Assembly: GCA_900549855.1 (NCBI GenBank)
Contig: URPS01000021.1
Location: forward strand, 1 to 34,854
DNA: 34,854 nucleotides
Origin: an uncultured bacterium
GTDB taxonomy: Bacteria; Cyanobacteriota; Vampirovibrionia; Gastranaerophilales; Gastranaerophilaceae
Direction: 5' to 3'
This document shows positions 22,558 through 30,281 of this stretch, one piece after another; the first letter of the stretch is position 1, and each line of letters begins with the position of its first letter. The notes beneath the pieces were generated by a model that was given only the letters and a program-made list of their open reading frames with translations, did not search any database and was not told the origin of the DNA. The position numbers were made by a program, and so were the translations under genes.

Positions 22558-23570
22558 ATTACTGAATTTTTTAATTTTGTTGGGTTGGTTATAAATTCTT
22601 CAATATTGTTCATTGTTGTTGTTAAAATTCTTTGGATTGCTTCTTTTGTGTTGTAGGCAATGTGTGGTGTAATGATTACATTATCGAGTCGAAAGAGTTG
22701 CGAATTTATTATGGTTTGTTCTAGGGTGAATTTGTCAAGCCTGTTAAGTTCAATAATATAATCGAAATCGGTAATAGTTTCTTCTTTTTCGAGTACGTCA
22801 AGTCCGGCGCCTGCGATTTCTTTGTTGAGAATAGCGTTGTATAGAGCTTTGGAATCTATAAGTTCGCCACGTCCGGTGTTAATAATTATGGCAGATTTTT
22901 TCATTTTTTGGAAACTATGTTCATCAAACATGTGGTAATTTTCTTTTGTAAGCGGAGCATGGATTGATATAAAATCTGAATTTTTAAGAAGTGTATCAAA
23001 ATCTACATATTTTAAATTTAGAGATTGCTTGAGATCTTCACGTTCAACTTTGTCATAAGCTAAGATATTCATATTGAGTCCATAAGCAATTTTTGCGAAG
23101 GCAGAGCCGATGGCGCCTAAACCGACAATCCCTATATTTTTTCCTGATAATTCTGTACCAATTAGATTATTTGGACAAACTTTTCCGTTTTTGAATTCTG
23201 TATTAGATTTTGTTACATGCCTGCAGACATCTAAAAGTAGTGCCAGTGCAAACTCTGCGATTGTTATGTTCCCATAGTTTGGAGAATTTACGACTTGTAT
23301 TGAATTTTTTTTGCAAAAATCAATATCAATATTATTGTATCCGACAGAGCGTAGCGCAATAAGTTTTAGATTTGTAAATTGTTTAAGTACGGATTTAGTA
23401 ATTTGTGAAGATGTAAATACTGAAATAATTTCAGCATCAATGTATTGGGGATTAATTTTAGTTATGTCGTTGAGTGGACTGCGTTCTAAAAAGTAGGTAA
23501 ATTTATTTTCATTATGCTTTTTTAAGAATTTTGTTTCATAGTCTTCTACATCGAAATATACAATTTTCAT
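22554..23570 (-). CDS. D-2-hydroxyacid dehydrogenase (D-lactate dehydrogenase-like)
   Basis: A 338-aa NAD-dependent enzyme. The Rossmann motif GLGAIG is at residues 150-155. The catalytic set is R234 in NTGRGELID, a Glu near 263 in GLDVLEKEE and H303 in ITPHIAYNTKEA. SPNYGNITIAEFALALLLD and LRSVGYNNID favour fermentative D-lactate dehydrogenases over PGDH or glyoxylate reductases. It would regenerate NAD+ by reducing pyruvate. The start chosen is MKIVYFD, with GAGG 5 bases upstream; an in-frame ATG 9 codons earlier lacks a ribosome site. Convergent with the glycyl-radical gene. Confidence 0.88.
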   Translation of the reverse strand: MKIVYFDVEDYETKFLKKHNENKFTYFLERSPLNDITKINPQYIDAEIISVFTSSQITKSVLKQFTNLKLIALRSVGYNNIDIDFCKKNSIQVVNSPNYGNITIAEFALALLLDVCRHVTKSNTEFKNGKVCPNNLIGTELSGKNIGIVGLGAIGSAFAKIAYGLNMNILAYDKVEREDLKQSLNLKYVDFDTLLKNSDFISIHAPLTKENYHMFDEHSFQKMKKSAIIINTGRGELIDSKALYNAILNKEIAGAGLDVLEKEETITDFDYIIELNRLDKFTLEQTIINSQLFRLDNVIITPHIAYNTKEAIQRILTTTMNNIEEFITNPTKLKNSVI

Positions 23571-23717
23571 AAAAACCTCGTTTTGATAATCAATCATAGT
23601 ATATCGTGTTATGAAGAAAAATCATTTAGCGAGGTAGTTAACTTTTTTTCGATTTTGTAATAGAATTGAGTTCACAATAAGTCTAATTCTATAGATATTT
23701 TAATGTATCAAAGTAGG

Positions 23718-23790
23718 ACTCCGATTTGGAGTTGACTAAATGTCAAGTCCAAAATGGAGCAGGTGAATTCGAACGAGAGTGAGATGAGCC
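23718..23790. ncRNA. recurrent hairpin motif, copy 1
   Basis: The core G-TTGAC-TAAAT-GTCAA-G (23731-23747) is carried on an outer helix CTCCGATTTGGA/TCCAAAATGGAG with one mismatch, then AGGTGAATTCGAAC and GAGTGAGATGAGCC. It shares the core with copies 2 and 3 while the outer helix differs in sequence yet still pairs. Strand of transcription is not certain. Confidence 0.55.
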
Positions 23791-23794
23791 AAGA

Positions 23795-23867
23795 ACTCTG
23801 TAAAAAGTTGACTAAATGTCAAGTTTTTATAGAGGCAGGCGAATTCGAAACGAAAGTGAGATGAGCC
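23795..23867. ncRNA. recurrent hairpin motif, copy 2
   Basis: An 11-bp helix CTCTGTAAAAA/TTTTTATAGAG carries the same core TTGACTAAATGTCAAG. It is followed by AGGCGAATTCGAAACG and GTGAGATGAGCC, near-identical to copy 1. It is in tandem with copy 1, 4 bases apart, and 53 bases before tRNA-Leu. Confidence 0.55.
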
Positions 23868-23905
23868 GTATATAAGATATCCAATTCCGACAAAAGGTTT
23901 TGGAT

Positions 23906-23911
23906 TATAAT
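23906..23911 (+). promoter_or_regulatory. -10 box of tRNA-Leu
   Basis: TATAAT ending 9 bases before the tRNA. No convincing -35 box at 16-18 bp. Confidence 0.5.
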
Positions 23912-23920
23912 ATTAAAAAT

Positions 23921-24002
23921 GTCGAAGTGGCGGAATTGGTAGACGCGCATGATTCAGGTTCATGTGGGTAATTCCTTGAGGGTTCGAGTCCCTTCTTCGA
24001 CA
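23921..24002 (+). tRNA. tRNA-Leu (anticodon CAG)
   Basis: A class II tRNA of 82 nt. Acceptor GTCGAAG/CTTCGAC, discriminator A, CCA not encoded. Anticodon loop TTCAGGT in the ATGA/TCAT stem gives CAG. A variable arm GGGTAATTCCT type precedes the T-arm AGGGTTCGAGTCCCT. It lies 53 bases after hairpin copy 2. Confidence 0.93.
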
Positions 24003-24005
24003 TTT

Positions 24006-24605
24006 TTATTTTAAGAATGCTTCGATATATTGTAAATATTCATTAAAATCTTTGTCACCATCAATAATTTGTTTTAAGTTTTCCATGTAAATATCAAATT
24101 TATGATTTTTTTCTTGTTTAAGAGCTTCTAGTCGATTAAAATTTCGTTTTGAAATAACATCATACATTTTTGCAACTTTGTGAAAACCATCCTCTTTTGA
24201 GTTAGTTGCTTTTAATTTATTTTGTTCTGCTAAAAAAGATACGTTTTTTATTTCCTCTGATAATTTGCTTTCTTCTCTTGTCCAGCGAGCTTCTTTTTGG
24301 ATGCATTCAAATACTTTTGCAAATTTTTTTGCAATTTCGTTATCTGTCAATTTTTCTAACATAACTCTTAGTGAGTCTTTAAATATATACTGCCGGTTTG
24401 TTTCTGAGGTAACTGTGCTGAAACCATCCTGAGCATTTTTCCCATTTCCAAGGGTATTGCAATATAATGTACCATTGAGTTTTTTTGTGTTGTTTTCAAA
24501 TATTTTTTGTATATTAGTTATACGTTTTGAATTTACAGAAGAACCCCTTACGATTAATTTTGCTTGAAAAGCTGTAGTATTACTTGTATTGTTTTGAATA
24601 TTCAT
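24006..24605 (-). CDS. hypothetical helical protein
   Basis: A 199-aa protein with no recognised domain, signal peptide or membrane segment. The C-terminal two thirds is strongly helical and charged (EIAKKFAKVFECIQKEARW, KSKLSEEIKNVSFLAEQNKL), possibly coiled coil. The N-terminus MNIQNNTSNTTAFQAKLIVR has a short Asn/Thr leader followed by AFQAK, recalling the leader of the DPP III-like protein (VFHKPFGQK). Start supported by GGAGG 5 bases before the ATG. It ends 3 bases from the convergent tRNA-Leu. Confidence 0.6.
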   Translation of the reverse strand: MNIQNNTSNTTAFQAKLIVRGSSVNSKRITNIQKIFENNTKKLNGTLYCNTLGNGKNAQDGFSTVTSETNRQYIFKDSLRVMLEKLTDNEIAKKFAKVFECIQKEARWTREESKLSEEIKNVSFLAEQNKLKATNSKEDGFHKVAKMYDVISKRNFNRLEALKQEKNHKFDIYMENLKQIIDGDKDFNEYLQYIEAFLK

Positions 24606-24720
24606 ATAAACCTCCAATCATGTATAAACTTGAACATGAAAAAATTTGCTACCTAATTTTTACAAATCTCTTGATTTTTTCCTGTTTACTTGCTAGACTT
24701 AAGTAACGATATGCAAATCG

Positions 24721-24808
24721 TGCCTGTGGCACTCTGCCGAAGAAAAAGTTGACTAAACGTCAAGTTTTTCTGAGAGGTAGGTAGCGCCGCTAACGCAAGA
24801 CACAGGCA
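24721..24808. ncRNA. recurrent hairpin motif, copy 3, with closing helix
   Basis: TGCCTGTG (24721-24728) pairs with CACAGGCA (24801-24808) and closes an 88-nt element. Inside, AGAAAAA-G-TTGAC-TAAAC and GTCAA-G-TTTTTCT form the core hairpin, with CTCT/AGAG at its base across a bulge. It is followed by GGTAGCGCCGCTAACGC. It ends 35 bases before the CAU tRNA. The core differs from copies 1 and 2 only in the loop (T to C). Confidence 0.55.
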
Positions 24809-24843
24809 AGTGATATTGAAAATTTAATAATGAAAGTCGTCAC

Positions 24844-24915
24844 GGGCCTGTGGCGCAGCGGTAGCGCAGAGGACTCATAATCCTTTGGTCGTGGGTTCGA
24901 ATCCCTCCGGGCCCA
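24844..24915 (+). tRNA. tRNA with anticodon CAU (elongator Met or Ile2)
   Basis: A 72-nt cloverleaf. Acceptor GGGCCTG/CGGGCCC (one U-G), discriminator A, CCA not encoded. D-arm GCGC...GCGC, anticodon loop CTCATAA, T-arm GTGGGTTCGAATCCCTC. The anticodon arm and variable region (GACTCATAATC..TTGGTCG) resemble the E. coli lysidine-modified Ile2 tRNA more than its elongator Met tRNA. Identity is therefore open; it is not an initiator type. Confidence 0.92.
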
Positions 24916-24922
24916 AATTTAA

Positions 24923-24945
24923 AAGAGCTATATAGCTCTTTTTTT
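24923..24945 (+). terminator. terminator of the CAU tRNA
   Basis: AAGAGCTATATAGCTCTT forms an 8-bp stem with a minimal loop, followed by a run of T, 7 bases after the tRNA. Confidence 0.85.
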
Positions 24946-25021
24946 GTTGCAAAAATTGAGTTGTAAGTTCTTTATAAAAGGGTGGAAAATTAATTAACAA
25001 ACTTAATTAAAAACATTTAAA

Positions 25022-25399
25022 CTAACTATTAAGAAAATCGTCAAATTGTTGTTCTTTGTTAAAATATTTGTCTACTACCAATTCCATAAGCTCATTCATT
25101 TTACTTGGGGTAATTAGATTACCTCTTCCCAAAGAATCAACTTCAATATTGTTTTGTATAAATGATCCCATTATTGAATAATCAATATACTTTTCGTCAA
25201 ACTCAGGTGAATAGGCATAATAAGAAAATTCAATTAAATAAAATTTCATTTTATCATTTATTTGAGTATGAAAAACTTTTGTAACGTTTTCGGCGGTAAA
25301 AACAACACAACTCGGAACTTTTGAATCTTTTTCCCATGTTAACGTATTATTTTCTGTTTTTTCTATAATTTTATTAATAAGTTCATTGTATTTCATCAT
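25022..25399 (-). CDS. hypothetical protein, last gene of the R-M locus
   Basis: A protein of about 125 aa without recognised domain. The opening KYNELINKIIEKTENNTLTW and a central beta-rich stretch (KMKFYLIEFSYYAYSPEF) are reminiscent of small uncharacterised proteins common on mobile elements, but I cannot name a family. The start is set at the ATGATG preceded by GGGTGA; an upstream in-frame ATG at 25417 would add six residues. It overlaps the end of the membrane-protein gene by 17 bases, so the two are probably translationally coupled. Confidence 0.55.
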   Translation of the reverse strand: MMKYNELINKIIEKTENNTLTWEKDSKVPSCVVFTAENVTKVFHTQINDKMKFYLIEFSYYAYSPEFDEKYIDYSIMGSFIQNNIEVDSLGRGNLITPSKMNELMELVVDKYFNKEQQFDDFLNS

Positions 25400-25817
25400 A
25401 TTGTTCACCCTGTTCATATAATCGTATTATTGCTTTTATCGAGTCAATAAAATCATCAAGATTGTTCTTATTTATCTTTTCAATGTTTCTTATAGTGTTT
25501 AAATGTATTTCACTATTTTCAATTAAAAATGAATTTCCTTTTATTAATGTTTCTAAATAAGCGATAGTTAGGTTTATGTTTTTGTTAGTTATACCATTTA
25601 AATTAATTTCCTTTTTTATACTAATTATAATTTTTGAAAGTTTTTTAATTAAAATTTGACAATTTTCACGCTTATATAAATTATTTTTAAATTTATTTAG
25701 TTGAGACAAAGAACGTAAACTGCATAGTGCCGCAACAATAGTTATTATTGATGCTATAAAAGATATAATGTTACATATAGTATTAAATAAAGTTGTATTC
25801 ATATAGTTTGTACTCAT
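25383..25817 (-). CDS. small membrane-anchored helical protein in the R-M locus
   Basis: A 144-aa protein with one N-terminal hydrophobic segment at about residues 10-33 (ICNIISFIASIITIVAALC), then a basic juxtamembrane part (KFKNNLYKRENC) and a helical cytoplasmic domain. Only 1 TM segment, no signal cleavage site, no enzymatic motif. It starts 56 bases after the nuclease gene in the same direction and overlaps the following gene. No Shine-Dalgarno was found; a second ATG 5 codons in is also possible. An accessory role in the restriction locus is inference from position only. Confidence 0.5.
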   Translation of the reverse strand: MSTNYMNTTLFNTICNIISFIASIITIVAALCSLRSLSQLNKFKNNLYKRENCQILIKKLSKIIISIKKEINLNGITNKNINLTIAYLETLIKGNSFLIENSEIHLNTIRNIEKINKNNLDDFIDSIKAIIRLYEQGEQYDEIQ

Positions 25818-25873
25818 AAATTATCAAAAAAATAAAAGGTTAACAAATTATTTTTTATATTTTTTAATATCTA

Positions 25874-26398
25874 TTAATTTTCTATCGGTAAGCCCAATCT
25901 TTTCAATGGTATATAATTAAAATAATAATCGCATCCTACGCTATGAATATATGCTAAAACATCTTTGTATTCAGGTTTTTTAAACCAATCATTAAGGATA
26001 TAAATATATTCAACTTCAAAGTTGAGTGAAGCTAAAAGCCTTTTGTATTGTTTCTTTTTAAAATCGCAAGTTTGTAGCTTCTCATCAACAGAACCAGCAA
26101 CCTGCTGATATTTACATTCAATTATATAAAAAGTGTTATTTAGAATTACATAAATAGAATCATCTGGCAATAATTTTTTAGAAAGATAATCTCTCCAATT
26201 AACATTATTTTTTTCTAAAAATTTGTATAGTCCGTTTTTTACAAAAATCATTCCAACAAGTTTGTTTTTATATAAAACATTATTATTTTTATCAACAAAA
26301 TAATTTTTGATTCCATTCAATAATGTTTTTAAATCTGCTTTTGTTTCGAACACTAATCCTGTTGTTGTGTTACCACCACCAATACCATCTTTAATCAT
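25874..26398 (-). CDS. PD-(D/E)XK restriction endonuclease (predicted GATC)
   Basis: A 174-aa nuclease. The catalytic core is D80 in PDDSIYVILN followed by E94-C-K96 in YIIECKYQQ, the D...ExK arrangement, with a preceding E18 in GLVFETK. Then AGSVDEKLQT and a basic helix, seen in compact type II enzymes. The opening GIGGGNTTTGLVFE is glycine-rich. It does not resemble DpnII/MboI (about 280 aa), Sau3AI or MutH, although its partner methylases are DpnII-type. Its start overlaps the Dam-like gene by 8 bases, showing an operon and probably delayed expression after the methylases. The GATC specificity is inferred from the methylases, not read from the nuclease. Confidence 0.75.
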   Translation of the reverse strand: MIKDGIGGGNTTTGLVFETKADLKTLLNGIKNYFVDKNNNVLYKNKLVGMIFVKNGLYKFLEKNNVNWRDYLSKKLLPDDSIYVILNNTFYIIECKYQQVAGSVDEKLQTCDFKKKQYKRLLASLNFEVEYIYILNDWFKKPEYKDVLAYIHSVGCDYYFNYIPLKRLGLPIEN

Positions 26399-27236
26399 TA
26401 TAATTCCTCACTAAGACTTCCGTTATTTTCCCTCTTCCATCAGCATTTGCATTGATTTGGCGAGAAGCAAAAACTTTTTTAATTTCGTAATTTGCATATA
26501 ATTCATTTACTAATTTAGTATCTGAATTGGAAAGCATAAATTTAACACCTTTTGAATCCAATTCATCACACACATTACGCAATTTGAACTGCATATCAAT
26601 ATCAAATCCGTCTTTTGTATATGATGTAAAACTGGATGTTTCATTCAATGGCACATAAGGTGGATCAAAATATACAAAATCACCTCTTTGTGCTTTGTTT
26701 AAGATTTCAGAGAAATCTGCACATTTAATTTCAGTCCTTTTTAAAAGCTCAGAACAATTTAAAAGATTATTTTCATCTATAATTCTTGGATTTTTATAAT
26801 TTCCAAATGGAACATTAAATTCGCCTTTAGAATTAACTCTATACATACCATTAAAACAAGTTCTATTAAGGTAAATAAAACGACTGGCTCTTTCAACATT
26901 TGAAAGTTTTGAGTATTCTTCTGTCCTATCAATGTTACGAATTTCTAAAAAATATTCTTTTGAAACTTCGTGTTTACTTAAATCTTTTATTAACTCATAA
27001 ACATCATCTCTCACAACAGAATAAAGATTTATAAGTTCTTCATTTATATCTGAAATATAAGCATTATCGGGTTGTAATTCAAAAAACAAAGCACCACCAC
27101 CAATAAAAGGCTCAAAATATCTATTATAAGTTTTAGGCAAGTTTTTTAATAATTCAAACATAAGTTGACGTTTACCGCCAACCCATTTGACAATTGGATA
27201 GGTCTCATTTTTTAATTTTTCTAGAACTACTGCCAT
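26391..27236 (-). CDS. DNA adenine methylase, Dam/DpnM-like (GATC)
   Basis: A 281-aa N6-adenine methyltransferase of the alpha (Dam) order: the AdoMet motif region KWVGGKRQL (17-25), FEPFIGGGALFFEL (41-54), then the target region, then DPPYVPL (191-197) with ETSSFTSYT. The wording closely follows the DpnM/M.DpnII protein (YNRYFEP, GLYRVNSK-like GMYRVNSKGEFNVP), which methylates GATC in double-stranded DNA. It overlaps the DpnA-like gene by 10 bases and the nuclease by 8. In this locus it protects host DNA against the nuclease. Confidence 0.93.
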   Translation of the reverse strand: MAVVLEKLKNETYPIVKWVGGKRQLMFELLKNLPKTYNRYFEPFIGGGALFFELQPDNAYISDINEELINLYSVVRDDVYELIKDLSKHEVSKEYFLEIRNIDRTEEYSKLSNVERASRFIYLNRTCFNGMYRVNSKGEFNVPFGNYKNPRIIDENNLLNCSELLKRTEIKCADFSEILNKAQRGDFVYFDPPYVPLNETSSFTSYTKDGFDIDMQFKLRNVCDELDSKGVKFMLSNSDTKLVNELYANYEIKKVFASRQINANADGRGKITEVLVRNYND

Positions 27237-28030
27237 TGTTTTTCTTTCTTTGAAAATACTTGTTCAAACCTTTTTATCGAAAGGTTTAAATATTCTTTTT
27301 CTAAATCTATCCCGATATATTTTCTGCCTAATTCTAAAGCCATTATACCAGTCGTAGAACTTCCTGTAAACGGATCTAGTATTAAATCGCCTTTGTTAGT
27401 TGAGGCAAGGATTATGCGTCTTAACAATTCTAAAGGTTTTTGTGTTGGGTGTTTCCCAAATTCTTTTTCATAAGGTTTTGGAGTGCCTATTGCCCATACT
27501 GAACGCATTTGTTTTTCAGGCTTTTTAATAAAATCTTCTGCCCAATCTCCATTTTTCATTATTTCATAATTAAATGTATGTTTTGCTTCATTATCTAATT
27601 TTGCCCATAATAACGTTTCATGGCTTGCTGTAAAGTAGCGACAACTCATATTTGGCGAAGCATTCGGTTTAAACCAACAAATATCATTCAATATTTTAAA
27701 ACCAGCTTTTTGCAATGCAAAACCGCAAGCGTAGATTGAGTGATAAGTCCCTGAAATCCAAATTGTTCCATTAAGTTTTAGGACTCTTTTGCAAGAATTA
27801 ATCCACTTTTGATGGAATTCAAAATCTTCATCAAAGCCTTTACTTTTATCCCACCTGCCTTTATTTACAGAAACAACTTTGCCTGCCTGACAAGTAATCC
27901 CACCATTAGATAACATATAAGGCGGATCTGCAAAAATCATATCAACAGATTCAGGAGTTGCCTTATTCAAAATTTCGATACAATCACCCTGAAATAAAGT
28001 TATATCGTCTTTTTCATAAAACTTTTGCAT
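27227..28030 (-). CDS. DNA adenine methylase, DpnA-like (second GATC methylase)
   Basis: A 267-aa methyltransferase of the beta order: catalytic DPPYMLSNGG at residues 35-44 comes first and the AdoMet motif LILDPFTGSSTTG is near the C-terminus. KGRWDKSKGF, NGTIWISGTYHSIY and CRYFTASHETLLWA match DpnA, which also methylates single-stranded GATC and in Streptococcus protects incoming DNA during transformation. First gene of the locus. TAAAAT ends 6 bases before the ATG with no Shine-Dalgarno, so it may be leaderless, giving early methylase expression from a separate signal. Confidence 0.92.
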   Translation of the reverse strand: MQKFYEKDDITLFQGDCIEILNKATPESVDMIFADPPYMLSNGGITCQAGKVVSVNKGRWDKSKGFDEDFEFHQKWINSCKRVLKLNGTIWISGTYHSIYACGFALQKAGFKILNDICWFKPNASPNMSCRYFTASHETLLWAKLDNEAKHTFNYEIMKNGDWAEDFIKKPEKQMRSVWAIGTPKPYEKEFGKHPTQKPLELLRRIILASTNKGDLILDPFTGSSTTGIMALELGRKYIGIDLEKEYLNLSIKRFEQVFSKKEKQWQ

Positions 28031-28042
28031 AGTTTAATTTTA
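28031..28042 (-). promoter_or_regulatory. -10 box for a leaderless DpnA-like mRNA
   Basis: TAAAAT, then TAAACT, then ATG on the minus strand; an alternative TATAGT lies 5 bases further upstream. The region is AT-rich, so chance is a concern. Confidence 0.4.
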
Positions 28043-28345
28043 CTATAAAAATAGATGATTAATTTCTATTATTTTTTAGTAAATTTTTTTTGTTTTTTAT
28101 AATGTATTTTGATAGGTTCGGATTCCACCCTCGCTATACTCAAACCAACTGTTAAAAAAGATCAAACTGCAAGTATTTTTGTAATCAGTTTGTCGTAGAT
28201 TTGTCGTAGTTGAAGTATATAAAGTTTTTCTTTAAAATTATTATGGATGTGTCCACTAAGTGTATATTTTTATTTTGAATAAAATCCTAAGAAAAAGTTT
28301 TATAGCGTAAATGCTTGCAAACTTTTTTTGCAAATATATTCCTAA
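28043..28345. other. 303-bp intergenic region between the R-M locus and lepA
   Basis: No gene. GATAGGTTCGGATTCC followed by CACCCTCGC (28111-28135) looks like the T-arm part of a tRNA or tmRNA without the rest of the molecule. TTTGTCGTAG is repeated directly at about 28189-28210. Both features are common beside integration sites, and this is the outer edge of the R-M locus, but no integrase gene or second repeat is visible. Confidence 0.35.
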
Positions 28346-28346
28346 T

Positions 28347-28374
28347 TTGCCCCACATTCTGTTTAATATATAAT
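28347..28374 (+). promoter_or_regulatory. lepA promoter giving a nearly leaderless mRNA
   Basis: TTGCCC (28347-28352) and TATAAT (28369-28374) are 16 bp apart. The ATG follows only 9 bases after the -10 box, and no Shine-Dalgarno is present between them. Confidence 0.5.
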
Positions 28375-28383
28375 AAAAACATT

Positions 28384-30189
28384 ATGAAACATAGAGAAAA
28401 CGTACGAAATTTTTGCATTATTGCACACATAGACCATGGGAAATCAACCCTTGCAGATAGACTTTTAGAAGCAACCGGAACAATTGCACAGCGTGATATG
28501 CAGGCGCAGTTGCTTGATACAATGGACATTGAACGAGAGCGTGGTATTACGATTAAGCTCAATGCCGCTAGAATGAATTATACTGCCCAAAATGGCAAAA
28601 AATATATTTTTAACTTGATTGACACTCCAGGGCACGTTGATTTTTCTTATGAAGTTTCACGCTCTCTTGCCGCTTGCGAAGGCGCTTTACTTATTGTTGA
28701 CGCAACTCAAGGTGTAGAAGCTCAAACTTTAGCCAATGTTTATATGGCAATTGAACAAAATTTGGAAATCATTCCGGTAATCAACAAAATTGACCTTCCT
28801 TCTGCCGATGTGGATAGAGTTAAGGAAGAAATCGAAGAAATTCTGGGAATCGACACATCAATGGCAATTCCGGTTAGTGCAAAAACAGGGCTCAACATTG
28901 GAGAAGTTTTAGAAGCTATTGTTAAATTTGTTCCACCTCCTGTTGATACAACAGAAAAGCCGCTAAGAGCATTGGTTTTCGATAGTGCGTATGACCCATA
29001 TTTAGGAACATTGTGTTTCTTTAAAATTATGGATGGCAAAATGAAGCTTGGTGATAAAGTTAAGTTTATGGCTTCAGGGAAAGAATATGAAATTACTGAA
29101 CTTGGCTATTTAACACCACACAGGGTTCAAGTTGAAGAACTTATTTGTGGTGATGTAGGATATTTTGCAGGTTCAATCAAAGAAATTACAAGATTTGTAG
29201 GTGATACGGTTACTCACGTTGAAGCACCTGCGGATGAGCCACTCCCTGGGTATAAAGAAGCTTTGCCAATGGTATTTTCCGGCATGTATCCTGTAGATAA
29301 CGAGGATTATCATGAACTTAAAGAAGCTTTAGAAAAATTAAAACTTAGTGACAGTTCAATTACGTTTGAACCTGAAACATCAAGTGCTTTGGGATTTGGT
29401 TTCCGTTGCGGTTTCTTGGGTATGTTACACATGGAAATTGCTCAAGAAAGATTGGAAAGAGAATACAATCTTTCTATTGTAACGACTGCTCCATCTGTAG
29501 TGTATAAAGTTCATAAAACTAATGGTGAGATTGTTGAGATTGATAACCCTGCGAATCTTCCGGCTGCTCAATATCGTGAGTATATTGAAGAGCCTTATGT
29601 TAAAGTTTCTATTATTACTCCAAACGAGTATGTCGGAACATTGATGGATTTGTGTCAAACCAAACGTGGTATTTTTATTAATATGAATTACCTTGACAAA
29701 GTTCGTGTTGATTTGATTTATCACTTGCCTTTAAGTGAAGTAATTACAGATTTTTATGACCAATTGAAATCTCGCTCAAAAGGTTATGCAAGCCTTGATT
29801 ATGAATTTCAAGATTACAAACGCTCAAAGCTTATCAAGCTTGATGTAATGCTTGCCGGCGAAGTTGTTGACGCACTTTCAGTAATTTGTCACGAAGATAA
29901 TGCATATTATATTGGTCAAAAATTGACTGAAAAATTGAAGACAATTATTCCACGTCAGATGTTTGAAGTTCCTATTCAAGCTGCTATTGGCGGAAGAGTT
30001 ATTGCCAGAACAAATATCAAAGCATTAAGAAAAAGTGTATTGGATAAATGTTATGGCGGTGATATTTCTCGTAAACGTAAGCTTCTTGAAAAACAGAAAA
30101 AAGGTAAAAAACGTATGAAGGCTATCGGACGTGTAGAAGTTCCACAAGAAGCATTCATGGCAGTTTTGAGCCTTGAAGATGAAGCGTAA
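28384..30189 (+). CDS. lepA: Elongation factor 4 (LepA)
   Basis: A 601-aa translational GTPase that back-translocates or remodels stalled ribosomes. G1 AHIDHGKS (14-21), the G2/switch region with RERGITIK, G3 DTPGHVD, G4 NKID and G5 SAKTG are all present. The LepA-specific C-terminal domain (GYASLDYEFQDYKRSKLIKL and the basic end with GGDISRKRKLLEKQKKGKK) is complete. Length is normal. The start giving MKHRENVRNFCIIAHIDHGK is the family-standard one; the frame stays open 23 codons further upstream, but those codons run through the promoter. Confidence 0.97.
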   Translation: MKHRENVRNFCIIAHIDHGKSTLADRLLEATGTIAQRDMQAQLLDTMDIERERGITIKLNAARMNYTAQNGKKYIFNLIDTPGHVDFSYEVSRSLAACEGALLIVDATQGVEAQTLANVYMAIEQNLEIIPVINKIDLPSADVDRVKEEIEEILGIDTSMAIPVSAKTGLNIGEVLEAIVKFVPPPVDTTEKPLRALVFDSAYDPYLGTLCFFKIMDGKMKLGDKVKFMASGKEYEITELGYLTPHRVQVEELICGDVGYFAGSIKEITRFVGDTVTHVEAPADEPLPGYKEALPMVFSGMYPVDNEDYHELKEALEKLKLSDSSITFEPETSSALGFGFRCGFLGMLHMEIAQERLEREYNLSIVTTAPSVVYKVHKTNGEIVEIDNPANLPAAQYREYIEEPYVKVSIITPNEYVGTLMDLCQTKRGIFINMNYLDKVRVDLIYHLPLSEVITDFYDQLKSRSKGYASLDYEFQDYKRSKLIKLDVMLAGEVVDALSVICHEDNAYYIGQKLTEKLKTIIPRQMFEVPIQAAIGGRVIARTNIKALRKSVLDKCYGGDISRKRKLLEKQKKGKKRMKAIGRVEVPQEAFMAVLSLEDEA

Positions 30190-30227
30190 GCTAATAAAAT
30201 TGTGAAGGTGTCTATTTTAAATTTTTA

Positions 30228-30263
30228 GATTGCCACGAAAATCACAGATTTTCTCGCAATGAC
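30228..30263. repeat. REP-like palindromic element (short form)
   Basis: GATTGCCACGAAAATC, a short loop, then GATTTTCTCGCAATGAC form an imperfect hairpin. The same terminal words flank the longer element at 21856-21930. Confidence 0.6.
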
Positions 30264-30281
30264 TCTTATTGATAAATAACT

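Noticed and set aside
23718..23867. Hammerhead ribozyme or tRNA pseudogene reading of the hairpin repeats
   Set aside because: CTGATGA and GAAA are not placed around three helices as needed, and the GAATTCGAAC segment does not form a T-arm with a 5-bp stem.
23718..24808. CRISPR array
   Set aside because: Only three unevenly spaced units with diverging flanks, no cas genes, and internal structure instead of unique spacers.
24844..24915. Initiator tRNA-fMet
   Set aside because: The first acceptor pair G1-C72 is intact and the anticodon stem lacks the three G-C pairs that mark initiators.
25874..26398. Calling the nuclease DpnII or MboI
   Set aside because: At 174 aa it is far too short and shares none of the DpnII/MboI segments I know. 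Only its methylase partners are DpnII-like.
28315..28383. N-terminal extension of LepA by 23 residues
   Set aside because: The stretch includes the -10 box and hydrophobic codons unlike any LepA; MKHRENVRNF is the normal start.
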